Assembly (NCBI GenBank): GCA_020054205.1
Contig: JAGVLS010000014.1
Coordinates: 1 to 64,000, forward strand
Reading direction: 5' to 3'
DNA: 64,000 nucleotides
Origin: Candidatus Obscuribacterales bacterium
GTDB taxonomy: Bacteria; Cyanobacteriota; Vampirovibrionia; Obscuribacterales; Obscuribacteraceae
This document shows, in pieces, positions 26,476-35,112 of the stretch (the stretch's first letter is position 1; every line of letters starts with the position of its first letter). The notes below the pieces were generated by a model, which ran no database searches, was not told the origin of the DNA, and saw nothing but the letters and a program-made list of their open reading frames with translations. A program made the position numbers and the translations under genes.

Positions 26476-28197
26476 GTGCCTTTGACAAATATTTTTAAAA
26501 AACTAGGTCTTTCTTGCTTAGTAAAATCCGGTTCAAATTCAAATCATATTGCCATTTTTGAAGCTTGCTTAATTGGCATTGCTGCTGGGTTATCAGCTAT
26601 TGTTCTAGAAAGTGGTGTAAGTTTTTTAGGTGGCTTACGCGTTTATTTATCATATATGGCTCCAGCCATAATAGTTTTGCCTTTATTTGGACTTATTGGC
26701 GGCATCATAGCTGGGTTTTTGATAGAAAAAATTTCACCAGAGACAACAGGCAGTGGAATTCCTCAAGTAAAAGCTGCGCTTATGCGCGCAAAAGCAAGCC
26801 TAAATTTAAAAGTAGCTTTTACAAAGCTACTTGGTGGTATTGTCACACTTGGCTCAGGATTTTTCATGGGACGTGAAGGACCAACAGTACATGTAGCAGC
26901 TGCTTTATCTGGACAATTAAATAAATGGTTGCCAACTACGCCACTTAAGCGAAGACAATTAATCGCCTCCGGGGCTGGCGCTGGACTAGCAGCAGCATTC
27001 AATGCGCCAATAGCCGGAGTATTATTTGTCGCTGAAGAATTATTGAAAGATATATCAGCTCCGGCTATTGGCACAGCGTTATTAGCATGTTTTGTTGCTT
27101 CAGTAATTTCTCACTTTTTTTGTCATCATTCTAATTTGCAAATTCTCAGTTCTCAAATAAATATTGTCACTAGATTAGTCGATATTCCTTTTTTTGTACT
27201 TTTAGGCATTTTGGCTGGAGTATTTGGCGCTCTGTTTAATAGAGGCATAATTTTATTTTTGACAATTAATGAGAAATTTTTACGTATGCCAATTACTTTA
27301 AAAATTGGGCTAGCAGGACTTTTGTCAGGACTAATCATTGCTTCATTACCTGCCACTTGTCGTGATTATGCATATTTACGAGAGCTAATTATTATTGGCG
27401 ATACTAGTATCGCCAATATTCCAATTATATTCTTAGCATTTTTTTTGCTCACGTTAATTGCTTATGGATCGGGAGCGCCAGGTGGTTTATTTGCTCCGTC
27501 TCTTGCTCTGGGTTCATGCCTGGGCTCTATTATTAGTTTTACGCAAGCACATTTAATTGGTCATTCAACACCTGAATTTTTTGCTTTAATAGGCATGGGT
27601 GCTTTTTTTGCAGCTGTCGCACGTGTACCAATTACTGCTATTGTTATTGTTTTTGAAATGACAATGAATTTCTCTCTAGTTTTGCCCCTTATGATTGTTT
27701 GTTTAATAGCCACTCAAGTAGCGGAAAAATTATACAAAGGATCAATTTATGATCGTTTGATTAGTTACGCAGGCATTGATTTAAATAAAACCCAAAGTGC
27801 AGCTCATAAAGCAATTGATTTTACAGCTAAAGATATAATGACCAAAGATATAGAATTAATGGAAAACAATTTATCCATAAAACAAGCAAAAGAAATTTTT
27901 TCCAAATCCCATCATCGTGGTTTTCCAGTCATGTCGCAAAATAAATTAGTAGGAATACTATCTCAAAGTGACATCGATACAAGTATGCAAGAGCAAATAT
28001 CCGAAACCGAGCCAATCTCCACCATCATGACGACAAATCCAATAACAGTAGATATAGATAATTCTTTGGAGGATATTCTTTATTTAATGGATCGCTGGGG
28101 GTTAAGCCGTTTGCCAGTTATGGAAGATAAAAAATTAATTGGTTTAATCACTCGTACTAATGTAATTGATGCATTGTACAAACAACTAAATTCTTAA
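26476..28197 (+). CDS. ClC chloride channel/antiporter with C-terminal CBS pair
   Basis: A 573-residue protein with about 430 residues of ClC membrane core, then two CBS domains (about 447-505 and 512-568) that usually sense adenine nucleotides. Selectivity-filter motifs: GSGIPQVK (92-99), GREGPTVH (132-139, gating Glu134) and APGGLFAPSLALG (near 333-345). The gating Glu is present, as in both channels and H+/Cl- exchangers. Prokaryotic members are mostly exchangers. Start GTG 26476 has only weak GGAT upstream. It is convergent with the oxidase gene, four bases apart. Confidence 0.92.
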   Translation: MPLTNIFKKLGLSCLVKSGSNSNHIAIFEACLIGIAAGLSAIVLESGVSFLGGLRVYLSYMAPAIIVLPLFGLIGGIIAGFLIEKISPETTGSGIPQVKAALMRAKASLNLKVAFTKLLGGIVTLGSGFFMGREGPTVHVAAALSGQLNKWLPTTPLKRRQLIASGAGAGLAAAFNAPIAGVLFVAEELLKDISAPAIGTALLACFVASVISHFFCHHSNLQILSSQINIVTRLVDIPFFVLLGILAGVFGALFNRGIILFLTINEKFLRMPITLKIGLAGLLSGLIIASLPATCRDYAYLRELIIIGDTSIANIPIIFLAFFLLTLIAYGSGAPGGLFAPSLALGSCLGSIISFTQAHLIGHSTPEFFALIGMGAFFAAVARVPITAIVIVFEMTMNFSLVLPLMIVCLIATQVAEKLYKGSIYDRLISYAGIDLNKTQSAAHKAIDFTAKDIMTKDIELMENNLSIKQAKEIFSKSHHRGFPVMSQNKLVGILSQSDIDTSMQEQISETEPISTIMTTNPITVDIDNSLEDILYLMDRWGLSRLPVMEDKKLIGLITRTNVIDALYKQLNS

Positions 28198-28201
28198 AAG
28201 A

Positions 28202-29290
28202 TCATGCTAACAAATCCCGGCTAATATCACTTATATTTGGACATCCTAAAAGAGCTAATGAGTGATCTAATTCTTTTTGCAAAAGTTCCAAGACTTGATA
28301 TGCACCATCTGCTCCGTCTGCAGCTAATCCCCACAAAATTGGTCTGCCTATAAGTACTGCTTTTGCTCCCAATGCTAATGCTTTGATCACATCAGTACCA
28401 CGCCTTATACCACCATCAATAAGTATTTCAATTTTATTGTCGACAACAGCTGATATTTTAGGCAAAACATCTATGGTAGCAGGCACTGTATCTAATTGCC
28501 TACCGCCATGATTTGAAACAATAATGCCCGATGCACCATAATCAATGGCTCTTTGTGCATCATCAGCACGCATTATACCTTTAATTAAAATTGGTAATTT
28601 AGTAATAGATCTTAGCCACTCAATATCTTTCCAAGACAAGGAAGCATCATATAGCGAGTCTATATAAGCAGCCAAACCAGAATTATTATTCTGATTAGGT
28701 AATTCATGCATACCAGCTTGAATCAAGTTTTTCGCAGATAAATGTTTGGGCAATTGAAAACAATTTTTTATATCTCTTTCTCTTCTACCCAAAAGAGGCG
28801 AATCAACAGTAAGTACAATAGCCTTACAGCCTGCTTCATCGGCACGCTCTATCAATGATTTTGTTATTGCCCTATCTTTATATACATACAATTGAAACCA
28901 AACAGGTCCAGTTGCTTTTTGCATTACTTCTTCAATGGAGAAATTGGCAAGCGTACTTAAAATCATAATTGTATTGGCTTTGGCACACGCCTTTGCGGTT
29001 GCAATTTCACCCTCATCACATGCCATTGCCTGAAATGCAGTTGGTGCCACTAAAATAGGCATAGATATTTCCGTACCTAAAATTGACGTTGAAAGATTGC
29101 GTTTACTTACATCAACTAAAACTTTCGGGCTAAGCAATATGCGTTCATATGCTAAATGATTGTTATTGACAGTAATCTCGTCATTAGCACCACCAACATA
29201 ATAACCATACGCCATTTCAGAAAGACTTTGTTGAGCTAATTCTTGATACTCAGATATTTTCACCAATTCTTTCTGTTCTTTCAGTACCAT
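28202..29290 (-). CDS. FMN-dependent alpha-hydroxy-acid oxidase/dehydrogenase
   Basis: A 362-residue TIM-barrel flavoenzyme of the glycolate oxidase/lactate oxidase family. I start it at ATG 29290 because GAGGTGAT sits seven bases upstream; GTG 29302, four codons earlier, overlaps that site. Family residues: YYVGGANDE with the N-terminal Tyr, MPILVAPTAFQAMA, FQLYVYKDR (substrate Tyr), LPILIKGI (catalytic Lys), IVSNHGGRQLD (catalytic His and Arg) and LIDGGIRRGTDVIKALALGAKAVLIGRP (FMN phosphate). Substrate is probably L-lactate or glycolate. It is divergent from an MFS acid transporter (29665), which suggests joint use of a hydroxy acid (inference). Confidence 0.88.
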   Translation of the reverse strand: MVLKEQKELVKISEYQELAQQSLSEMAYGYYVGGANDEITVNNNHLAYERILLSPKVLVDVSKRNLSTSILGTEISMPILVAPTAFQAMACDEGEIATAKACAKANTIMILSTLANFSIEEVMQKATGPVWFQLYVYKDRAITKSLIERADEAGCKAIVLTVDSPLLGRRERDIKNCFQLPKHLSAKNLIQAGMHELPNQNNNSGLAAYIDSLYDASLSWKDIEWLRSITKLPILIKGIMRADDAQRAIDYGASGIIVSNHGGRQLDTVPATIDVLPKISAVVDNKIEILIDGGIRRGTDVIKALALGAKAVLIGRPILWGLAADGADGAYQVLELLQKELDHSLALLGCPNISDISRDLLA

Positions 29291-29297
29291 AGCCGGT

Positions 29298-29305
29298 ATC
29301 ACCTC
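29298..29305 (-). promoter_or_regulatory. Strong Shine-Dalgarno that fixes the oxidase start
   Basis: GAGGTGAT on the minus strand matches the anti-SD consensus over eight bases and is seven bases from ATG 29290. It overlaps the alternative GTG 29302, so the ATG is the likelier start. Confidence 0.6.
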
Positions 29306-29368
29306 AAAATTAGGGCAAAATTTAAAACTTATATTGGCAATTGATAAGATATCACATTAACTATTACC

Positions 29369-29397
29369 AAAAAATTAGGGCATCTTGTCAACGCCCC
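29369..29397 (-). terminator. Weak terminator-like hairpin
   Basis: On the minus strand a short GC stem (GGGC/GCCC, 29393-29396 with 29378-29381, extendable by a G-U pair), an 11-base loop and, after TAA, a six-T run. It lies about 30 bp beyond the stop of the small peptide gene 29426-29590 and ahead of the oxidase gene. Confidence 0.4.
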
Positions 29398-29425
29398 GCC
29401 TCACTCTTTTGGTTTATACTTTTTA

Positions 29426-29590
29426 TTATTGTGTTGGGTTTAGACCAGGATAAATCCAGGGTGCATCATATGCACTTTTAGCTTGGTTTTTTGCATTGAG
29501 CCAATTGGGCGCCGTTATGATTAAAGCAATTACCATAACTAAAAACCAAACTCTTTTCAATTCATTAAAGTTGAACATATTAATACTCAT
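29426..29590 (-). CDS. Small single-pass membrane peptide (54 residues), unknown
   Basis: A short ORF beginning ATG 29590: MSINMFNFNELKRVWF, then a hydrophobic stretch (FLVMVIALIITAP, about 16-28), then a polar tail NWLNAKNQAKSAYDAPWIYPGLNPTQ. The order (basic residues, single helix, short soluble tail) is that of a membrane-anchored or secreted small protein. Residue composition looks protein-like and not random. A second in-frame ATG at 29578 is also possible, with AGG at 29593-29595. It ends in two TAA codons and is followed by a hairpin. It lies between a hydroxy-acid oxidase and an MFS transporter, so it could be a small partner of either. No family recognised. Confidence 0.5.
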   Translation of the reverse strand: MSINMFNFNELKRVWFLVMVIALIITAPNWLNAKNQAKSAYDAPWIYPGLNPTQ

Positions 29591-29664
29591 TACCTAAGTG
29601 CTTTTTGCCCACAAAATATATGTTTAAAACTATATTTCTTACTAAAATTTATGAGACATAAAAT

Positions 29665-31002
29665 ATGGAAACCATATCATTACAAACAAATGCTGCCCAA
29701 AATCAGACAAGCAAAATGACTAATTATCGCTGGGTAATAATAGCGCTCAGTTTCTTTATCATAGTAGTTAATTATATGGACCGCTCAGCAATCTCTTATG
29801 CTATTGGTCCTTTGAAAAAAGAATTTGCTCTTACGAATGAACAATTTGGCTATATAGCAGCTGCATTTGGTATTGGCTATATGATTATGACTTTAGGTGG
29901 TGGCATCATTGTTGATTTATGGGGCTCGCGCAAAGTCTGGGCAATTTCGGCAATAGCTTGGTCAGCGATTACAGCATTGCTTGGCTTATCGAGTGGATTT
30001 TGGCATTTATTTTTCTTAAGAGCTATGTTGGGCATTACAGAAGGTCCATGTTTTCCGGCTTTGACTAGAGTTGTTACTGATTGGTTACCAATGACAGAAA
30101 GAGCGCGCTCAACTGCATTTGGTTTAGCAGCTGTACCATTTGCGTCGGTGATTGGCGCACCATTAATTTCATACTTGATTTTATTAGCTGGCTGGAAAAT
30201 AATGTTTTTTATATTAGGAAGTTTAGGAATTATTTGGGCAATAGCTTGGTATTTTTTGTTTGCTGATTATCCTGAAAATAGTAAGCATGTCTCTCAAAAA
30301 GAATTATCTTATATCCAAGATGGCAAAACAGTAAAACACGGCATTTCAGATAGTGAAATACGCAAAATAAAATTAAAGGAAGGGACAACTACCTGGAAAT
30401 TCATGTTATTCAATCCATCCTTAGCTGCTAACAATTACGCTTTCTTTTCATTTGGTTATTTACTATTTTTTGCTGTTACTTGGTTGCCGGGGTATTTGGA
30501 ACAAACTTATGCAGTAAAGCTAAAAGAACTTGGCTATTTACTTATTGCCCCTTGGTTAACAGCAGCAGTTTTAGTTGTAGTAGCAGGTTTTCTATGTGAT
30601 TGGCTCTGGAAAAAAACTGGTAGCATTAGAATATCACGCTCACATCCAATATGGATTTGCCAATTATTGTCAGCATGTTGTTTTGGCTTAGTAACAGTTG
30701 TACACAGCTTACCAACAGCTTTAATTTTAATTTCACTTGGTGTAGGTATAGGGCTTATGCCAAATGCTGCTTTTTATGTAATCAATTCAGATTTAGCTAA
30801 AGATAGAGCAGCTACTAGCTTAGGACTTATGGATTGTTTCCTTGCCTTAGCTGGAATTTTAGCTCCTTCGCTTACGGGAATTCTGTCTACAGTAAGTGGT
30901 AATTTCAACTCAGCCATTTGGCTAATGAGTGGATTTACAATTACATCGGTTTTAGGAATACTTTTATTTCAGCATCCTGATAAATATCAAAAACAACAAT
31001 GA
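29665..31002 (+). CDS. MFS transporter, anion:cation symporter (ACS) type
   Basis: A 445-residue, 12-helix transporter. NYMDRSAISYA in helix 1, DLWGSRKVW (MFS loop 2-3 motif) and LGITEGPCFPALTRVVTDWLP in helix 4 identify the ACS group (hexuronate, galactonate, glucarate, phthalate, sialin-like carriers), which import organic anions with H+ or Na+. It overlaps the downstream phosphoesterase by ATGA, so the two are coupled. It is divergent from the hydroxy-acid oxidase, making a hydroxy or sugar acid the likely substrate (inference). Confidence 0.88.
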   Translation: METISLQTNAAQNQTSKMTNYRWVIIALSFFIIVVNYMDRSAISYAIGPLKKEFALTNEQFGYIAAAFGIGYMIMTLGGGIIVDLWGSRKVWAISAIAWSAITALLGLSSGFWHLFFLRAMLGITEGPCFPALTRVVTDWLPMTERARSTAFGLAAVPFASVIGAPLISYLILLAGWKIMFFILGSLGIIWAIAWYFLFADYPENSKHVSQKELSYIQDGKTVKHGISDSEIRKIKLKEGTTTWKFMLFNPSLAANNYAFFSFGYLLFFAVTWLPGYLEQTYAVKLKELGYLLIAPWLTAAVLVVVAGFLCDWLWKKTGSIRISRSHPIWICQLLSACCFGLVTVVHSLPTALILISLGVGIGLMPNAAFYVINSDLAKDRAATSLGLMDCFLALAGILAPSLTGILSTVSGNFNSAIWLMSGFTITSVLGILLFQHPDKYQKQQ

Positions 31003-32438
31003 TATCTAAAGCACTATTACTTTCCATTGCTCTAGTAATTATTTGCTTCAACCAAGTTGCAAGCCAAAATAATAATCAGTTTTTGATAAAACCATATATA
31101 CAGCTAGGAAACGAAGCTAACCTAAATAATCAAGAATCATTATTTGTATTATGGGCAAAAAGAAGTGATGTTTCCGATTATGTTATTGAATTCAAGCAGA
31201 GCAATGAAAAAATTTGGCGCAAATGCAATAAGATAGAAACAACTGATATCGTTTGTGACAGCGATGTGTCATTTAAATTGTATAAAGCACTATTGAATAA
31301 TCTTCAGGCAGGAGAAAATGTTGATTATCGTTTTATCGAAAATAATAAAATAGTTTTCTCTAGTCAAGCACATGTGCGCAAAAATAAAACACAATCATAC
31401 AAAGCAGCTATATTTGGTGATTTAGCTTATGGCGGACCAGGACAGATAAAAATTGCCAATCAAGTATACAAAGAAAATCCCGACTTAATTGTTCTACCAG
31501 GCGATATTGTCTATCATTCGGGGCGTATATCTGAGTATTTACAGAAATATTTCCCTGTTTACAATGCAGACTTCGCTTCTGTTTTTCAGGGAGCACCCAT
31601 TATCCGCTCTATACCGACAATTGCCGCACCAGGAAATCACGATGTAGCTATTGGCAGTGGAGATTTATCAGGAAATCTAGCTAAATTTCCTGATGGCTTA
31701 GCATATTTTCTACTCTGGCTTCAGCCACTAAATGGTCCCATCGATGCGATTACTAATTCAAACGTTGCACCAATTATTGGCAATACAAAACAAAAAAATA
31801 ATTTCTTAAAAACTGCTGGTACAAATTATCCACGTATGGCTAATTTTTCATTTGACTATGGCAATTCTCATTGGCTAATTTTAGATGCAAATACTTATAT
31901 GAATTGGTCAGACCCTTTGCTTAGATCTTGGGTAAACAAAGATTTGAAATCAACAACATCAAAATGGAAATTTGTTGTATTTCATCAGCCTAGCTTCAAC
32001 TCTGATAAAAAACATCAAAAAGAACAACAAATGCGATTATTATGCGATATTTTTGAAAATTCGAATGTGGACATAGTATTTTCCGGGCATGCACACAATT
32101 ATCAAAGATCGTATCCACTTACTTTTAAAGTCATTCCTCCAACATTATCAATTAATAGCGATGGTACTGTTGACGGCACTTTAAAAATAGACAAAAAATT
32201 TGATGGAATAAAACATACTAATTCTGAAGGCGTAATTTATATAGTCACTGGTGCTGGCGGGGCAAAGCTAAGTGGAGTCAATTTACAAAGCAAGCCTTCC
32301 ATGTGGCAGCCATTTACATGTAAATTTATTGCCTCATCACATTCTTATACTTTGCTAAGTGTTAATGACCGCAATTTAGAATTACAACAAATATCAGAGA
32401 CTGGTAATATCCTTGATCGCTTTTGTTTGAGCAAATAA
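30999..32438 (+). CDS. Exported purple-acid-phosphatase-like metallophosphoesterase
   Basis: A 479-residue protein with a signal peptide (about 1-22, ending QVASQ), an N-terminal fibronectin-like domain (about 28-128) and a calcineurin-type catalytic domain. Metal ligands follow the purple acid phosphatase order: IFGDLAYGG, LPGDIVYHS, APGNHDV, VVFHQPSF, SGHAHNYQRSYP. It probably releases phosphate from esters outside the cytoplasm. Its start overlaps the MFS gene by 4 bp. Paired with the transporter it might process a phosphorylated acid before uptake, but this is speculation. Confidence 0.85.
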   Translation: MISKALLLSIALVIICFNQVASQNNNQFLIKPYIQLGNEANLNNQESLFVLWAKRSDVSDYVIEFKQSNEKIWRKCNKIETTDIVCDSDVSFKLYKALLNNLQAGENVDYRFIENNKIVFSSQAHVRKNKTQSYKAAIFGDLAYGGPGQIKIANQVYKENPDLIVLPGDIVYHSGRISEYLQKYFPVYNADFASVFQGAPIIRSIPTIAAPGNHDVAIGSGDLSGNLAKFPDGLAYFLLWLQPLNGPIDAITNSNVAPIIGNTKQKNNFLKTAGTNYPRMANFSFDYGNSHWLILDANTYMNWSDPLLRSWVNKDLKSTTSKWKFVVFHQPSFNSDKKHQKEQQMRLLCDIFENSNVDIVFSGHAHNYQRSYPLTFKVIPPTLSINSDGTVDGTLKIDKKFDGIKHTNSEGVIYIVTGAGGAKLSGVNLQSKPSMWQPFTCKFIASSHSYTLLSVNDRNLELQQISETGNILDRFCLSK

Positions 32439-32460
32439 AATTCAGACTTGTTTTTTAATT

Positions 32461-33102
32461 TTATTTTTTTACAAGATGCCAAATATTTTTTCGTATAGAC
32501 TCTAACTTTTCGACATCATCATGAATAACCGCACATTCATTAGCAATTGCCACGTTATCGTAGTCTTGTAACTTAACTAAATCATTTAATTTTTGAGAAT
32601 GTGTTTTTACGTCTTGCAATATTGTTTTCATATCAGCAAAAAGTGGGTTTATTATTACTTTTTTAGTTTCAGGGATAATAGTTGTATCTATGTCTTCTTC
32701 TATAAGTGGAAGAAATTGAGCTATTTCTTCAATAAGTAGATTCACCCATTTCGGTCGGGGCGGCAAATATCCACCTACTTCTAAGGCTCCACCAGTATCG
32801 GGCATTGCTGGTATAACTGTTGCACCAACTCCACCCACTATATCAGGATCGCCAACAACAGCCATTTGCCTATGTGTAACTTCTCCATATAAGCCTGATA
32901 CAGCATGCTTGAGTTTGTGTATGCCTTCACCTAATGTTTTTAGTCCTGTTGCTGTTTCTTTTGCATCTTGCTTAACAGAACCATGTTTATACTCACAAAC
33001 AAAGTTTTTATCATCATCAGCACCACTGGATAAATTACTAGTAAATATAAAAGCAAGTAATAAAATCCAATTGTTTGTTTTTCGCACTTTACTGATCCTC
33101 AT
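32461..33102 (-). CDS. Exported protein of unknown function B
   Basis: About 213 residues from ATG 33102, which overlaps the end of the upstream gene by 14 bp; GTG 33087, with GAGGAT seven bases ahead, is another candidate. The N-terminus is a signal peptide (KTNNWILLLAFIFTSNLSSGA). The mature part is mostly helical, starting with DDDKNFVCEYKHGSV and ending in amphipathic helices, with a Gly/Pro-rich centre (VGDPDIVGGVGATVIPAMPDTGG). Two Cys (one near each end) could form a disulfide. No family recognised. It is the last gene of the operon that starts with the Tat-PBP gene at 34955. Confidence 0.6.
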   Translation of the reverse strand: MRISKVRKTNNWILLLAFIFTSNLSSGADDDKNFVCEYKHGSVKQDAKETATGLKTLGEGIHKLKHAVSGLYGEVTHRQMAVVGDPDIVGGVGATVIPAMPDTGGALEVGGYLPPRPKWVNLLIEEIAQFLPLIEEDIDTTIIPETKKVIINPLFADMKTILQDVKTHSQKLNDLVKLQDYDNVAIANECAVIHDDVEKLESIRKNIWHLVKK

Positions 33103-33970
33103 TTGGTGCATTTTGATCGTCCATAGTCGCATATGTTGACCCAACTGCAATATAAGTTCTACCTGTTAAAGAACTTTTTATCGGTTTGCCATCACGTCCA
33201 GCTCCCCAGACAATAAATAATCCTTGATTATTGCCAGTGGCCGTAATTGTGCCTGGAGGAGCAACCCAATCATCAGGCGGATCGGTAGTCCAATAATCAA
33301 TCATATTTCTAGTTAAACTTTGATTGATGGAAAGTCTTATACGATCTAAATCTTGCACTTGTTGAAACGCGGGCACACTCCATTCTCCAGTCATGGAAGG
33401 CGAACCGGTTCTAGGTGTACCATTGGCATTATATTCATAAGGAAAACCAGAGCTGCCAAATATAAATGATCCAGATTCGCCACCAACCACTGGCGTTGTA
33501 CCTGGATTATAAGGGTTATTAGGTACTAATTCAGTCAATTGAATTTGAGCTTGATGCATTTCATCGCTAACATAACCAGGAAAAGTATGATATGTCATCA
33601 TTGCATATTGTTGTAACCAGCTACAAACCTTATCAATTTGCCCCTCTAATATTTGGTTGGCTCTACTTTCTTGTAATTTTTGTTCTGCCCTTCGGCTAGC
33701 TTCTTCTATTTTGCGATCGATTACTGCATTTTCCATTTTCATATCGATAGTATTATTTGCAGGTGATTGAGCAGCTGGCTCATTACCTTGTTTGGTGTTT
33801 CCTTCATCCGCAAAAAGTGGTTCATTAAATAATGGCTTATTCATATCGTCAAATAATGGTTGATCTGCATTTTGCCCAAAACTTAGTTGGGAATCAAATA
33901 AACAAACTACTAGACTTAGGATTAAATATTTAAACCAAGATTTGTATTTTGTTCTAAAACCAATGACCAT
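33089..33970 (-). CDS. Exported protein of unknown function A
   Basis: A 293-residue protein with a signal peptide (about 1-33, ending LSFGQ). The mature region opens with a Pro/Leu/Phe repeat (QPLFDD, KPLFNE, EPLFAD at about 37-54), then a helical section (VIDRKIEEASRRAEQKLQESRA) and a Gly/Asn/Thr-rich domain with VVGGESGSFIFGSSGFPYEYN and FIVWGAGRDGKP. That last block faintly recalls the GDGK loop of the pilins at 351-1483, too weak to assign. ATG 33970 is behind GGAG. It is translationally coupled to protein B and lies 55 bp after the Tat-PBP gene. I cannot name a function. Confidence 0.6.
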   Translation of the reverse strand: MVIGFRTKYKSWFKYLILSLVVCLFDSQLSFGQNADQPLFDDMNKPLFNEPLFADEGNTKQGNEPAAQSPANNTIDMKMENAVIDRKIEEASRRAEQKLQESRANQILEGQIDKVCSWLQQYAMMTYHTFPGYVSDEMHQAQIQLTELVPNNPYNPGTTPVVGGESGSFIFGSSGFPYEYNANGTPRTGSPSMTGEWSVPAFQQVQDLDRIRLSINQSLTRNMIDYWTTDPPDDWVAPPGTITATGNNQGLFIVWGAGRDGKPIKSSLTGRTYIAVGSTYATMDDQNAPNEDQ

Positions 33971-34025
33971 AATTCACATTCTCCATATCTATTGTCTATA
34001 ATACAAAAAAATGGAAATCCCAACC

Positions 34026-34955
34026 TTAAGGCCATGGCTGTGACAATAACCAATGCCTTGCCGAAGGAACGGCAGATTCAAGGCTTGTCCCCTCTTGTGA
34101 TCTTAAACAAAAAGCATATCGAGGAGATTCGTAAGGAAAATATCCTATTATCCATGATTGAAATTTTTTCCCATGCGGGGCTGTGCCTGTTTTTATAGCT
34201 AAATGTAAACTATCTTTTGCATCTAAGTTTTTTCCAGTACCTAGTCTATCTGCCATACGCATGCTTTGTTGCAGGGTTATCCATGTGCCCTTAGCTAGAT
34301 GAGTTTGATACATTTTTTCTTTTTGCTTTTCTTCCGCGCTATGCAAATGAACACAATGTCCTTCTTGCGCTATCAAAGCTGCCATGCGCATTAATTGCAA
34401 AGCATTTGGTTCTAAATCATCTGCTAATCCCGTAGCATATTGATCTATGGAATAAGTGTAATGAGAAGTATTAATATCAGGAAACTTAAATTTTTCATGT
34501 TCGGTAACTGAATCTGCCAAACCAAATAATTGAGCATAATGTAAAAATGTTTTTGTTGTTAGCCGAGAAGCTGCCTGCACAAAATAAATATTACAAGACA
34601 ATCCAATAGCATGGACTAAATCAACTAAACCGTGTGGAGCCAAACATGAGTATGTGTGATTATTAATTACTATTTTGCCACGACATTCTAATTTTTCATC
34701 CGGTAAAATAAGATTTTCTTCTTTAAGAGCTGCCGCGGTTATTAATTTTGCTAAAGAGCCAGGCAAACCAAAAGGTACATCTAATCCAGTAGGAAAACCT
34801 ATTTGTCCTGTTTTTAAATTACACCAAAAAAAACTACAGTTTTTTGGTGAGACAGCCTCAGCCTGACTTGAGTTGCTAATTACACCAACACCAAAAATCG
34901 ATTTTAAAAAGCCACGCCTATTCACAGCCTTATTTTCCTTTTTATCATCATTCAT
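34026..34955 (-). CDS. Tat-signal penicillin-binding-type transpeptidase domain protein
   Basis: A 309-residue protein with a twin-arginine signal (NRRGFLKSIFGVGVI, 12-26). The transpeptidase triad of the penicillin-binding fold is present in order: S67-L-A-K70 (SxxK), S120-C-N122 (SxN) and K255-T-G-T258 (KTGT). It is much smaller than class B PBPs and lacks their dimerisation domain. Five or more Cys (40, 45, 91, 104, 121) may make disulfides. It is divergent from an alpha-2-macroglobulin gene cluster; the known E. coli parallel is PBP1C beside the YfhM alpha-2-macroglobulin. ATG 34955 follows AAAGGG. Whether it is an active transpeptidase, a DD-peptidase or only a binding protein is open. 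Confidence 0.75.
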   Translation of the reverse strand: MNDDKKENKAVNRRGFLKSIFGVGVISNSSQAEAVSPKNCSFFWCNLKTGQIGFPTGLDVPFGLPGSLAKLITAAALKEENLILPDEKLECRGKIVINNHTYSCLAPHGLVDLVHAIGLSCNIYFVQAASRLTTKTFLHYAQLFGLADSVTEHEKFKFPDINTSHYTYSIDQYATGLADDLEPNALQLMRMAALIAQEGHCVHLHSAEEKQKEKMYQTHLAKGTWITLQQSMRMADRLGTGKNLDAKDSLHLAIKTGTAPHGKKFQSWIIGYFPYESPRYAFCLRSQEGTSLESAVPSARHWLLSQPWP

Positions 34956-35112
34956 GGCAACCCTTTCACCACTTTACTATTTTCTTGCGGAGGTTTTACA
35001 TAAACTTTCCCAAGTTTGACGCATTTCTTGCAGAATTACCATTCATTCAATCTACAATAGATTATTGAGCGAGCATTTTATTTTTTCCACCAATTAAACA
35101 ATATTAAATACC

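Larger units (their letters stand above)
29291..29664. other. 374-bp divergent region between oxidase and transporter
   Basis: It contains the 54-codon membrane peptide at 29426-29590 (minus strand), a weak terminator-like hairpin at 29369-29397, and about 74 bp upstream of the transporter gene for its promoter. No clear sigma-70 hexamers are seen. Confidence 0.4.
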
